Source: Hydra vulgaris (taxonomy: Eukaryota; Cnidaria; Hydrozoa; Anthoathecata; Hydridae). From it: 64,000 nt of DNA. The translations under genes were made by a program, and so were the position numbers. The notes below the pieces were generated by a model. It was not told the DNA's origin, made no database searches, and was given only the letters and a program-made list of their open reading frames with translations. Shown here piece by piece: positions 24,358-35,398 of this stretch (its first letter is position 1; every line of letters begins with the position of its first letter). The stretch covers positions 11,802,501-11,866,500 of the forward strand of contig NC_088928.1 in assembly GCF_038396675.1 (NCBI RefSeq), written 5' to 3'.

Positions 24358-24470
24358 TTTAATAAGTATAGTCAATTGATTTCAACGATAAAGTTGGATA
24401 ATGATAAGAATAATTTTCTCATAAATAAGTAAAATTGATTTTGTGAAATACATGAGTCCATTTACTTATC

Positions 24471-24799
24471 TCCTCGGCTGCTGTTTCTTGAATGATATTT
24501 TTTAGGATTCTCGTATGATATTTTTTTAGATTTTAACTTAACATTTAACTTAAATACATCTATAAATATATTTATACGTATAAATAAGATAAAAAAATTT
24601 AAGACTATGACAGGAGCAAGTGACTGCACCTTTGGTTGGGTACATCTGGTCTTGCATTATTATTTACTTCTTAATAACGTAGTAATTCGTAAGCGCGCTT
24701 CTTCTTATAACGAAGCATTATTGCACCGTCTTGTAAACTATTGTAACTGAAGATAAATATACATATAAAAATAGTTTAGTTTATGAGTAACTAAATAAT
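24471..24799. other. Non-coding stretch, possibly LINE 5' UTR
   Basis: Lies upstream of the LINE ORF1 on the minus strand. Slightly less AT-rich at 24600-24740. No further feature. Confidence 0.3.
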
Positions 24800-25527
24800 G
24801 GAGCCCTGTGGTAGATTATTCCAGCTTAGTGAATTATTCCAATTCTTGCGCTAACCTCAAAACGAGGATGCGTTTTTAAATTATAGTCGTTAGAAATGTT
24901 CAAATGTTTATAGCAACGGTCCGGTGTCGTTAAAGCGAAACTTTTAAGAGCGAAAATTTTAAAAGCGAAAAAGTAAAAAGCGAATGGAATGGGTTAATCG
25001 AGAAAAATTTTTTGGTAACATTGGTAACGTTATTATTTTTATATAAATGGGTTAATTTTTATAGAAATGGGTTAAAGGAAAACGTAATTGACTATTTATA
25101 TTAAAATTGCTAATTTTCAAAGGTCATATATTCTAGGACAAGAATAAGGAGACAGAAGAGTAGGTATTTTTATAGAGTTAGACTCTAAATCTCTTTCTCT
25201 AACTTAGAGAAATCGATTAAAAGCATCTCCAGGGGCTTATAATCGATTTCTCTACAAATATAAGTAATAGCATCATTTATTTTATTTGGCTATTTTTGTT
25301 TTATGATGTTGTTTTGATTTGGTTTGTTCCTTAAACCTAAAAATTTCAGCAATACTTTTGTTTCAAAATTTTTTTAGAATTCATTTTACAAGAAGTAGTG
25401 TTAGGTTATTTTACTTTTGACTAGTTTAAGGCTTGCAGCGTTTCTGGAAGTTTCTTCACTTGAACATTAGAATTTCATAGGTCCACCCCCTTTGAATGTC
25501 TTTTCTTGAAAATGTGCCATCTGCAGG

Positions 25528-28121
25528 CAGGGTTGCCACTCAACCTGGAAATAGCATGAATCCCAGGGAAAACCTGGAAAACTCAGGGAATTTTTTTTTT
25601 TTAAATCAGGGAAAGTTTTTTTCCCATTTCTGTAAAATAGTTATTTATCAAATTATTTACAATAGTTTAAACTAGTTAAAATTCCTAATGTATATTATTA
25701 GTAATTTTTTGTAAGATTGTACAATTTATTTTAAATTTGGTTTGGTTTAATCTCACAATGATGTTTGAGACTGTTGCCACACTTTTGAAAAATAAAAGAA
25801 AAAATATCATCTCAAAATAACTTCATAAAAACATTGAAATAAAAAATCTAGAAAGTGACATCCTTTTCTGATAACCCCCTTCCTTTTCCTTTGCGCGATG
25901 TCCTTTATGAATGGACCCTAAATAAAATAGTATAAAAATGTATTATATTCAATTTTATAATCATTTTATCTATAAATATATAATATGGTTGTAAGAAGAA
26001 TGCATTTTTTTAGAGTTACAATAATAAATAAAATGGATCAAACATTTTTTTCAAATGATTGGCTTACTCACCCAGAGTATAAAGAATGGCTTGTAAAGAC
26101 TAATGATAATAAATTTTCTAGATCTAGCGGTTGCTGCAAAACCCTTAACTTGTCAAATATGGGAGTTCAGGCAGTTAAGAATCATAATGCAGCTAAGAAG
26201 CACCAAATTATCGTTTCAGCAAATCCAGAAGTCACTTTTTCAAACCTGTTGTAAAAAATTCTACTATTACACCAACCTTGGCAGTAGGTCAAAGAACTTG
26301 ATGTTGCTTCTAATGAAGAAACAAGATCTGAAATTAAATGGGCTCTTGCAACTGTTATGTATGGATTGTCTAACAATGCTTCTGCTAATATGAGTCAATT
26401 ATTTACTAGTATGTTTCCAGATAGTAAAGTTGCAAAAGAACTAATATTAGAAAGAATAAAAAATGGGTGTATGATTAATTTTGGGTTAGCACCATGTTTT
26501 AAATCGTTACTTCTTAAAGCCATCAAAAGTTCACCATGTTATGTTGTCTCATTTGATGAAAGTTTAAACAAAGTTATACAAAATTGTCAAATGGATATTA
26601 TTGTTAGATTTTGGAATACTCTAGAAAACCAGGTTAATGTGCGATTTGAATTCAGTTTTTCTTGGACACTCTTCTGCAGCGCATATACTAAAAGGTTTTA
26701 ATAAAGAAATAGAATGTCTGGACATATCAAAAATAATCCAAGTATCTATGGATGGGCCTTATACAAATTGGAAGTTTTTTCAAGAACTTTCTATATACCA
26801 AAATGAGTGTGAGTTAAATGCTTTATTTGACATTGGGAGTTGTAGTTTGCATTCAATACACAGAGCATTTAAGGTCGGTTCTGAGTCATGGAATTTAAAA
26901 AATATTCTTAAGGGAGCATATCAAATATTGCATGATACTCCTGCTAGAAGAGATGACTATAGCAGTGTCACTGGGTCAAATCACTATCCATTAAGTTTCT
27001 GTTCAACTAGATGGGTTGAAGACCAAGTTGTTTCAGATCGTTTAACTGAAATATAGGACAACATTGTAAAATTAATTCGATTTTGGTAAAAATTATCAAA
27101 GTCCAAACAGCCTTCCTCAAAAAGTTTTTTAATGTTCAAAAAGGGTTTACTGACTTTTAACTGTTTCAAACTTACAATTTTTCAGTTATATTGCCAGCTT
27201 GTTCAAAACCTACTTGACGCTCTATCAGACCAATCAACCAATGATTCCATACATGTACAATGATCTTAGGGAATCGATAACATATACTTTAACTTTATTC
27301 ATTAAACCATCAGTAATTCTAAGTTTCAAAAAAGGTAGTGATTTAAAAAAGTCAGATCTCTATAAAAAAGATTATTTGCTACACATGAAAGATGTTATTA
27401 TAGGCTGCTGAAGTTTCAATAAAAGAACTTTTAGAAAAAGATAAAATCACTCTTTATGAAGTAAAACACTTTAGAAATGAATGTGTTTTATTTCTCACAA
27501 AAACCATGGAAAATCTGTTGAAACGCATTCCACTAGACTCTGCAATCATAGCAAATGCAAATTGTTTTGAACTAATCGAACTCAAAGCATCATCAATCGA
27601 GTTTAATCAAAATAAACTAAAAAGTTTGTTACATTATTTTGTTAGTTTAAAGATTATATCTGCAACACAAGTGATAAATTTATGCTTCAGTATTCTATAC
27701 TTTTAATAAATGACATGAAAATAAATATAGAAAAATTTCTTAATTTTGATTAAAAAAACACTTGTTTAGATACTTGTTTAGATCTTTTTTCATGAACTGG
27801 ATATAGCCAAACATAAGGAACTTTCTTCTATTATCAAAATAATTTTAACTGTAAGTCATGGTCAAGCTTTTGTAGAAAGGGGTTTCAACATAAACAAATC
27901 AAATCTAAACGAAAATATTCAGTCAGACTCGATAGTTTCGCATCGCATTATAAGAGTTCATATGAATTCTCAAAAAGTTCAAGCTGACACTATAAATATC
28001 ACAAATGCATTAATGTTATCAGTCATGTTATCATTAATGTTAAGTCAGCCAGACAACAGTTCCAAATGAGTTTAGCAGAGAAAATTTAGGGAAAACTTTT
28101 AAAATTATAGTGGCAACCCTG
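25528..28121 (+). mobile_element. hAT element copy with CAGGGTTGCCAC terminal inverted repeats
   Basis: The left terminus cagggttgccac (25528-25539) is exactly inverted at the right terminus gtggcaaccctg (28110-28121). Subterminal cagggaaa/tttagggaaaa motifs also occur on both sides. The flanks share tgcagg (ctgcagg to the left, tgcaggg to the right), suggestive of a target duplication although it is not a clean 8 bp. The element carries a decayed transposase frame. It is nested within the fold-back element at 24.8-29.7 kb. Confidence 0.8.
26033..28075 (+). pseudogene. hAT transposase, decayed (BED-like N-terminus, RNase H-like core, C-terminal dimerisation)
   Basis: Pieces in consistent order span the frame shifts. 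An N-terminal zinc-finger-like part begins MDQTFFSNDWLTHPEYKEW with a CC...H pattern. A middle block follows with MFPDSKVAKELILERIKNG, FGLAPCFKSLL and VVSFDESLNK (first catalytic-type Asp-Glu). Next come VSMDGPYTNWKFFQEL (second Asp), CSLHSIHRAFKVG and STRWVEDQVVSDR. The C-terminal part, about 27830-28060, is in shifted frames with SHGQAFVERGFN-like text, the hAT dimerisation motif. At least five frameshifts or stops prevent a functional protein. The family is the hAT group found in many cnidarian and fish genomes. Confidence 0.8.
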
Positions 28122-29439
28122 TGCAGGGTTTTAAATCTAAAAGGTCAATTTCTGATCTGTACTTATTTAACAAGCTTTTAAAAAAATCAAAAACTATGAA
28201 TCCATAAAGCTGTTCAAAAAAATCTATTTTTGACTAAAAAACATAAATAAGATTTTTTACATTTTAATAAAGTTTATCTATTGCATTCACTTTTAGTTGA
28301 TCATTCACAATGGAGGCTTATTTTAAATAAATTGGGTCTGGATTTTACAATAACAGCAAAACTTGGATTTGCTCACTGAAAAAAAATATCCACATTTTTT
28401 GTAGGCCACCAATTAGGCATTTAAATTTTAAGGGTTGTTTATTGTAAACAATTTTTTTTTTTTTATGTTCTATTTATTTTTTGTATAAAGCTAATTTTAA
28501 AAAACACTAAATCAATATTTGTTCAAAAACTACCCTTAAAAAAAAACATAGAACTTCAAAAACATACATCTACAATATATTTGTAAAAAATCAGGAAAGA
28601 ACAATATGTAACCAAACACAAATATATCAAATATATCACAAATATATCAAATAGCAAGAGAAAATATTAACTTTAGGACTAAAATAGTCAGTGCATACAT
28701 TAGTTTAAAAATAATTTTACAAAAAGAACATTATTTCTTATAAGAGATCATAAGCATATAAGTGATCAACTTGATAAACATAAACTGATAAAAGTTTGCC
28801 TTAATTTACATAAATAGTAATATTTGTAGATATCATTATCTACTAGATAATAATTTATATTAAAAACAAACCTTTATATGTCTCTATTTTAAATATGTTG
28901 TGCTGATATTTGCACTGGCTTTTAGTTTATGACTCAAAATTTAAACATCAATTCTTGAGGTTTAAGTATCCTATCATTTCTAAAAGTATCAAGGGTAAAC
29001 AGTCTAACTAACCATACCTAATCAAAATAAAAGCACATTATTAATTTGTATCTTTTTAATTTTATGAATAACTTTGATTTAAACAAAGAAACAATCTTTT
29101 GCTTGAAATGTAAAGTATAAATATCAAAAAAGAAATTAAAATGAAATAAAATCTATAAGAAATTATGCAAGTTTATTTTTTATCAGATAACTTGTAGTGC
29201 TAAAATAATTTTTATGGAAGATTTTATACCTTTTTGTCGCACTGTAACTATTACTCTCAGCTAGAATACCAAATAAATAAATAATTCTAAACTATAACTA
29301 AATAAAAAATATAAACTATTTAAAAAAAATAAAATCCAAACGCCAAATAATCTATAATATAACATTGAAATAATAATAAAATAACAAAAAATTATCTCAA
29401 TAACAACATTGTTGTTGTTGTTGTTGAACTTATTACGAT
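28122..29439. other. Non-coding interior of the fold-back element
   Basis: AT-rich with no coding potential. (GTT)n occurs at about 29410-29425 just before the right inverted end. Confidence 0.4.
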
Positions 29440-29935
29440 ACTCGATTACCCGGTTTTCGCTATTAAACTTTTCGCTTTAACGTTCTTTTGCTCCAAAACT
29501 TATCGCTCTAACGTTCTTTAGCTTTTAAACTTTTCGCTCTGACGTCCAACTACCGTTCAAAAGAAATGTTCCGTTCGTTACCGTTCGTTAGAAATGTTAA
29601 AACAACTATTTTTGGAACATTTCTAACGGCTATAATTTTAAAACGCATCCTCGTTTTGTGTTTAGCGCAAGAAATTGGAATAATCGTAAGGAATAATCGT
29701 AATTGGAATAATAGAAAGCTGGAATAATCTACCACGAACAATCGATATCGTCCTAGAAATAAGTCGTTGATGCAAGAGATTTAAGCAGATTAAAGGATTA
29801 AAGAACAAAAGAGTTAAGTTTTACATTTTATTTTCTATATTCTTGTTGTTAAAATTAAAATACTTAGGAATTATTAAGTGAGGATTATTAGCTTGTCATT
29901 ATATTGAACATTTATTAAGTTAACAACCATTAATA

Positions 29936-30026
29936 CTCTATAATACAGAAATGTTGTATCTCGTTTACGTTTTATAATAAATCATTCAAAAATGTTTTTT
30001 ATTTTATTTAATAAACCAAATCTATG
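29936..30026 (+). repeat. LTR-like direct repeat, left copy
   Basis: About 90 bases (ctctataatacagaaatgtt, then tcgtttacgttttataa and tttaataaaccaaatctat) recur with few changes at 31120-31215. They flank the gag remnant on both sides, as LTR 3' portions would. An aataaa signal is included. The outer LTR limits are unclear. Confidence 0.6.
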
Positions 30027-30151
30027 TTAACAACCATTAAGATTCAAGTCAAAGTACTTAATATTTGTCACTTTTAATAAAAATTACCTAATTAGGAGGT
30101 ATTTAGGATAGTTGCTGTTTTGCAAAATCTGTAAGTTTTATTTTTCACAAA

Positions 30152-30987
30152 ATGTCATGTTTCCAAGCTAAACGTAGAATTAGAACCGTTAACATTAAAC
30201 TTTTACACAAATTATTTGAAAAATCGTTAGAGATGATTGAACACACTGACGAAGAAAACCAGTTTCATAACTTATGTGATTTAAAAGAAACATTTAACAA
30301 AAAATATAGTAAAGTTGGATTACTAATTGAGGTCGAGAATGAGTTAGAGAATGAGTTAGCACCCTTAGCAACATCAAAAAGAAGACAGTAAAATTACCTG
30401 TCCTAAAATGGGACAATTTTGAACCTGAAAAATGGACGTCCTTTAAGGAAAACTTTGATTGTGTCATTAATGCAAACAATGATCTGTTGGGAATCCAGAA
30501 GACAATATATCTTAGGAATTTACTAAGAGGTCCAGCTTTATCATCAATACCAGATCTTAGTCTATGTAACAAAAACTACAATATATCCTTAGACATTCTT
30601 AATTACATATGACAATAAACAAGACATAATATCTTCCCACATGAGAAAACTTTTATCCTTAGAAAGAGTCCACAGTTTAAATAAAATAGACAGATTAAAT
30701 GTTTATTAGATAATATTGAAATACAAGTAAGAAGCCTCGAAAACCTTAAAATTAGCAGTGAAATGAATGGACCACTTCTTATACTGATTATATTACAGAA
30801 AATACCAGACGAACTTAACTTAATTATAAACAGACAACTTGGTAACAACAGTGCATGGGATGTTATAACAGTCATTAATATTTTAAAAACAGAACTACGT
30901 GCCAGAGAACAAGTGTCTTTAAATTTAAATAACAATGGGGATATAAACTATACAGCTGAGACATTTTTTCAAAGACAACTTAATTAG
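30152..30987 (+). pseudogene. BEL/Pao retrotransposon gag remnant (DUF1759-like)
   Basis: The frame starts at 30152 (MSCFQAKRRIRTVNIKLLHK) with a coiled-coil-like Glu-rich stretch. It shifts frame near 30390 into KLPVLKWDNFEPEKWTSFKE, NNDLLGIQKTIYLRNLLRG and PALSSIPDL, passes a stop and further frames (RKLLSLERVHSLNK), and ends with IPDELNLIINRQLG, SAWDVITVINILKTELRARE and a stop at 30985-30987. This order is characteristic of BEL/Pao gag proteins. Protease, RT and integrase are missing, so the element has lost its pol. LTR-like repeats bracket it. Confidence 0.75.
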
Positions 30988-31119
30988 AAAAAATATTTCT
31001 AATTAAGTTGTCGCCTCATACGTTAATTACAAACTAGATAATTACAAATGATTATATTGTTTTGTTAACGAAAGTAGTTTTTTTTTCTCTTCCTCTATTA
31101 TATGAAAATAATATCCATT

Positions 31120-31215
31120 CTCTATAATACAAAAATGTTGTATCTTGTTTACGTTTTATAACAAATTGTTAAAAAATGTTTGTTATTTTATTTAATAAAC
31201 CAAATCTATTGTTGT
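31120..31215 (+). repeat. LTR-like direct repeat, right copy
   Basis: Counterpart of 29936-30026 on the far side of the gag remnant, with some substitutions. The roughly 1.18 kb spacing implies a large internal deletion of the retrotransposon. Confidence 0.6.
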
Positions 31216-31347
31216 TATAATTGAATACCATTTTAATGCTACTTTTGTCAATTTTATATTCAATTGAAAGAAATAAATGTTTTTGGACCTTGAACTGATC
31301 AAGTCAGAAAGTTACATATGAGTAGTAAAACATGTAAAGCTAGGAAA

Positions 31348-31556
31348 ATATGGAGATTCAATGGAAATTTTTTTTTATTTTTGGTAGCTTTTTGATTACG
31401 TATTTGATTTTAATACCAGACTTATCATTTAAAACAAGTTACAAAATACCACGTTATTACCATTTCTTTAACCGAGATTTAAATACTACATTCAACACAT
31501 ATGAAAAACCAGGTATATAGAATTAATTTTTATGTTGAATTCATTTTAACTTTGTT
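31348..31556 (+). repeat. Interspersed repeat, copy B (matches 9112-9345)
   Basis: Direct-orientation relative of 9112-9345. The shared anchors are ggtagctttttgattac, acattcaacacat and tttttatgttgaattcattt. Confidence 0.6.
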
Positions 31557-32086
31557 TTCTATATTTGAGGTAAAAATAATAATACACATTAAAAAAGTAT
31601 GTTCTATATAAGAGACTCAAACTTGTCAATTTTCCAGCATTTTAGCAAAATGAAAGAGTGAGTTCATTTGCTTTTTTTTTATTTAGTTAATGATTTTTCT
31701 CATTTTTTTACATTTCTCCGTTAAACCCTGTGATAATCTATCAGCTTGGTAATAGTAAAACGGCAGTCTTTATCACCAGCCATAAAATAAACTCGTATTC
31801 TTATGTCTCTGTTTGGTTAACAGCAGGAGAAAATTTAGTTATCGGAAAGCTGTTAACGCCAAAATCTAACCCCGCTATACCGCTCACTTATAGTTTATAA
31901 ATTTATGTTTATTATTTATACACTTAGATTTTAAATAAATATTATAAAATAAAATATTTTATATTAACATTTTTTTTTGATAAATGGTGGTTGCATTATA
32001 ATCAAATGCAAAACAAGTTATTTCCATTTGATTATAATGCAAGCACTGTTACGAGTATATATGTATGTTAAATACATGTATTTATA
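31557..32086. other. Non-coding stretch with an 18-bp-stem hairpin
   Basis: The hairpin arms are ttgcattataatcaaatg at 31991-32008 and its exact reverse complement at 32025-32042. No gene is seen. Confidence 0.5.
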
Positions 32087-32703
32087 CAATAAGGTGTTGA
32101 CTTTTTTGTATCTCCAGTTTCTAATACAAAAAAACAGATAAATTTTGGTTTGAAAGTAACTAAAAAGTTATTAGTTTTATTTAATTTTTGGAAAAAGGTA
32201 ACCCGTGGTGACCCTTAATTGACACACTGGCTCCCATATATCAGTGAATTTTTTTTTTCTTAAAAGGTATATCAACCTGGGTCTCAAAAGAACCAAAATT
32301 TCATAGAGATTTTAAAAATAATAATTGTTGCAAATAAAAATTAATTGCTTAAACTTTATATATGAAAAACAACGACTTTTATCTAAAAATTGAAAAGATC
32401 ATTTTTTATGACATTTTGTTTGCAATATTTTTTATTTTTTTATGTTTCAATAGAAAAGATAATGAATTTTAAAATCACTATAAAATTATGGGTCTTTTGA
32501 GACCCAGATTGATTTACTTTTAAATGAGAAAATTTCACTAATATATGGGAGCCAGTGTGTAATCAAGGGTCATGGTGGGTGACCTTTTTCAAAAGTTGAA
32601 TAAAACCAATGACTTTTCACTTACTTACAAATTAAAATTCATCTGTTTTTTATATTGGAAACTGGAGTTACCAAAAATCTACCAAAAAGTCAACACCCTA
32701 TTG
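32087..32703. mobile_element. Mariner-type MITE with about 210-bp inverted repeats and TA target site
   Basis: Left end caataaggtgttgacttttt and right end aaaaagtcaacaccctattg are inverted with one gap or mismatch. The similarity runs inward through ctccagtttc, aaaacagat, ggctcccatatat and ctgggtctcaaaaga for about 210 bp on each side. TA dinucleotides flank both ends (32085-32086 and 32704-32705), the target duplication of Tc1/mariner elements. There is no coding capacity, so it would need a transposase in trans. Confidence 0.85.
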
Positions 32704-32770
32704 TACAACATTTATGTGTTTATTTATATATAAAAGCAAATATACTGTACTTTAATTCATAAATAGACAA

Positions 32771-32771
<1 letters not shown>

Positions 32772-32845
<74 letters not shown>
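32772..32845. repeat. (TA)n microsatellite
   Basis: About 74 bases of TA with one AA interruption at 32821-32822. Confidence 0.97.
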
Positions 32846-33336
32846 GAGCTGCGGCAACAGGTTGGCTAGGGGCCATGCTCCCCAACCTCCCCTAGAATTT
32901 TTTTAAAGGTTTTCTTTTAAATACGGTATAATTTGAAATGAAAATAAGTTCCTTTATTTTAATTATACGCTGCTGATTTTTTTAGGAACTATTAGGCAAT
33001 AATATATGTTAAAAGTATATTGTTTTAATAGCGGACTTTGCATTTTTCATGGATTTTAAATTTACCCAAATATGCATTTTTTTAAGTATTTTTATCTAGT
33101 TAAATATATTGAATATTTTATAAAAATCAAATCAAGATAAATATTTCAATTATTTTTAATAACTTAGGTAGCAAGTACGATTTTATAAAGAAAAAAAAAT
33201 GTTTTTGAACATGTATTTATAAAAATGAAATAAAAATAAAGACAATTATTTTTGATGACATAAAATAGGTATATTTTAAAAGCTTTAAAGTTGGTTTGAA
33301 TAATTATATATGCAGCTGATTTTTTTTAAAGTAATA
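32846..33336. other. Non-coding stretch
   Basis: Starts with a short GC-richer piece (gagctgcggcaacaggttgg ... cccctag), probably a repeat remnant, then AT-rich. No gene. Confidence 0.3.
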
Positions 33337-33617
33337 TTTTTTTTTTTTTTTTTTTTTTAATTATTCACCTCCCCAAGGCCCGAGAGGCCACTACAGTCGA
33401 GGAGGCTACTCATTTTTTTTATTTTTTTTTATTTTTTAGTTGTTATTCGTGGTGAAACCCTCTCTCAACTCTTTAACTCCGAAACACGAACCTTGCTGAG
33501 CTAGGCCGCTGCGCGGAGAAACTAAGTTGAGCGCGGTACTTCCAGGGACGTGGTGGGAGTCGAACTCCGAACCTCTCGCTTACAAAGCGAGCGCTCTTAC
33601 CACTACACCACTACCGC
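33337..33617 (-). mobile_element. tRNA-derived SINE with poly(A) tail
   Basis: On the minus strand the element begins at 33617 with a tRNA-like head of about 69 bases. It carries an A box (tggtgtagtgg), an anticodon arm with stem ctcgc/gcgag around loop tttgtaa (anticodon TGT, Thr-type), and a B box (gttcgactcc). A unique body of about 190 bases follows (ctcagcaaggttcgtg..., ctcgggccttggggaggtg), then a run of about 22 A (T on plus) at 33358-33337. The head lacks a pairing acceptor stem, so it is a SINE promoter and not a working tRNA. It would be transcribed by Pol III and mobilised by a LINE. Confidence 0.85.
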
Positions 33618-34828
33618 ATATATGTATATTGAGGTTTAGTAAAGTCCATGCAGGCGGATTTTAGTTGAGGAAGATGTTGAAATTGAGGAAAAAACATATT
33701 TTATGCTAATTTCAAATATAAATAATTTATGCAAATATACAATAATAAAATATTATTATTATTTCAAATTAAACTCTATACTACAACATTTGTTTAAAAA
33801 AACAATCTATACATATATGCATATAGTTATAAATTTAAAATGTTATTTTTTTAAAAGAAATTGTTCATCAATTTTTAATCACTTTTTGATACTGTTATTG
33901 ACTTTCCTTTCAAGAGAAAATATGAAAACTATATATTTTCAAATAGCTTGAATAATGAAGTATTTAAAAATAAAAATATTGAAAAAATTTACAGATTTTT
34001 TTTCAATTTTGGATGAGAATCAAGTTTTTCAGACAACTGTAGTGTGCATAGAAAAGTTCCAATCTGTAGCACCTGCAGCTTAGAAGTCTGACTCCACTAA
34101 CAGTTGGAGCGCAAAAATGAATACATAAGTTATAAAAAAATTCTTATACGCAGTCTCCTAAAGTTTTTATAATTTAAATCGTTTTATCTTAAAACTCAAA
34201 AATGTGAACATAAAACAAGACAATTCTAATGTTGTGAAAATCTCGAGGAAATAGTGGAAGTTATCTTAAACATAATACACGATGAAAGCGCAATTAGTTA
34301 AACCCAAAAAAAACGCAAAGCAATTGTATAATCGGCAAAAAATTGCGGAAAATGTTAGATTTTTTGCAAAAAATTGCAGAAAATAATAGATTTTTTCTTC
34401 ATATGGAAAGATTTTGTTTTAAAGCCAAAATAAGCTTCTTGAAAAATCATCGTGGAAAATTAGGTGAAGTGTACAGTTGTGATGAGAAAGGGAAAAAATC
34501 ATATTATAAAGTTTTGGATTTTAGAACGCTGCTAACAAACCATTCTGAAAAAATTTCAAGAAAAAAAATTCAAGTATGGCAATCTATATCAGTAGTATTT
34601 CAAAGTTTTTATTGATATAGATTGCCACACTTAAATGCTTACTTAAAGAATATAAAATTTTTTCAACGGTTTGTTGCATAATTATATTTTTGTTTTGATT
34701 GAGTATATTTATTACAGGTATATAAGTATGCCACAAAGTATATCTATTTTGAATAAATGAGTGCAAAAAAAAATTGAACACAATGTACAAACACAAATAT
34801 AAAAGTTTAAAGAAAGAAAACAATCTGC
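33618..34828. other. Non-coding stretch with a 20-bp-stem hairpin
   Basis: Small frames (33703-33951, 34343-34615, 34584-34823) have no recognisable family features and strong AT bias. Hairpin arms lie at 34572-34591 (aagtatggcaatctatatca) and 34613-34632, with one mismatch. Confidence 0.35.
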
Positions 34829-35265
34829 AGTAGTATTCACATCTCTCTGTTAAACTAACAGGAAACTTAAGTGTCTGTTAAGAAAAAAAACTCTAAATGG
34901 CCAGTTTTAAAACGGAGGAAAGTAAATAGTATTTTAATCTTGTTGTTTGGGCTACCTGTATTAACCGCTCTGATAATTTTCTCAGTTAAAATTCCTCTAT
35001 TAGCCAGCTCCATTAAATAGTTTTCGTGATGTTTTCCTCATCGCATCTAAAGGTTGTGATGCCAACACATGATTTTGTTTTATTGGTAAATTGCAGCCAG
35101 TGATTTTTAAAATAAAAACAGGCTACAGTACAACTAAATCAAAGCGTTCGTATCTACTTAACACTTAGCGTCATTTTTTTAAATTTAATATTTATGTCTC
35201 TTCACACTTATGGACAACAAGTTTTCTCATACCTCTTTCTTTTTTTTTTTTACATTAACAGGTGT
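34829..35265 (+). repeat. Interspersed repeat family, copy 1 (matches 48837-49280)
   Basis: Direct-orientation relative of 48837-49280, sharing ttttaaaacggagg, attaaccgctc, agttaaaattcctc, gatgccaaca and acttaacacttag over about 430 bp. No coding potential. It may be a MITE, LTR or SINE fragment of unknown class. Confidence 0.75.
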
Positions 35266-35315
35266 ACTGTTCTCTAAGGCGGTTTAAATAAAATCAAGCG
35301 TTTCAAGTAGATTCG

Positions 35316-35316
<1 letters not shown>

Positions 35317-35394
<78 letters not shown>
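35317..35394. repeat. (TA)n microsatellite
   Basis: About 78 bases of TA dinucleotides. Confidence 0.97.

Positions 35395-35398
<4 letters not shown>

Larger units (their letters stand above)
21330..24470 (-). mobile_element. LINE copy with ORF1, RT and 3' UTR but without endonuclease
   Basis: Minus strand, in order: ORF1 start at 24357; ORF1 C-terminal block to about 23683; immediately afterwards the post-endonuclease linker of ORF2 (about 23650-23200); RT (23160-22414); C-terminal domain (22165-21746); 3' UTR to about 21330, including a gacaagaccgtatggtctt hairpin near 21375. The endonuclease, expected between ORF1 and the linker, is missing, so an internal deletion has removed it. Stops and frameshifts occur throughout. 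The ORF1 and linker text is closely related to the plus-strand LINE at 55.4-58.0 kb. Confidence 0.7.
24800..29745. mobile_element. Candidate fold-back element with about 200-300 bp inverted ends
   Basis: The left end (24809-25010) and right end (29440-29730) are inverted copies. Shared blocks, read inward, are gtggtagattattccag, attattccaa, ttcttgcgctaa, aaaacgaggatgcgttt, ttatag(t/c)cgttagaaatgtt, then a zone of repeated aaagcgaaa/agagcgaaaa and gggtaatcgag. The right end has an extra duplicated gaataatcg motif. Inside lies a separate 2.6 kb hAT copy (25528-28121). Class is undetermined: no transposase of its own is visible, and no clear target duplication is seen. Confidence 0.6.

Noticed and set aside
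33549..33617. Functional tRNA-Thr gene
   Set aside because: The 5' and 3' acceptor sequences do not pair and the sequence runs into a SINE body and poly(A) tail.
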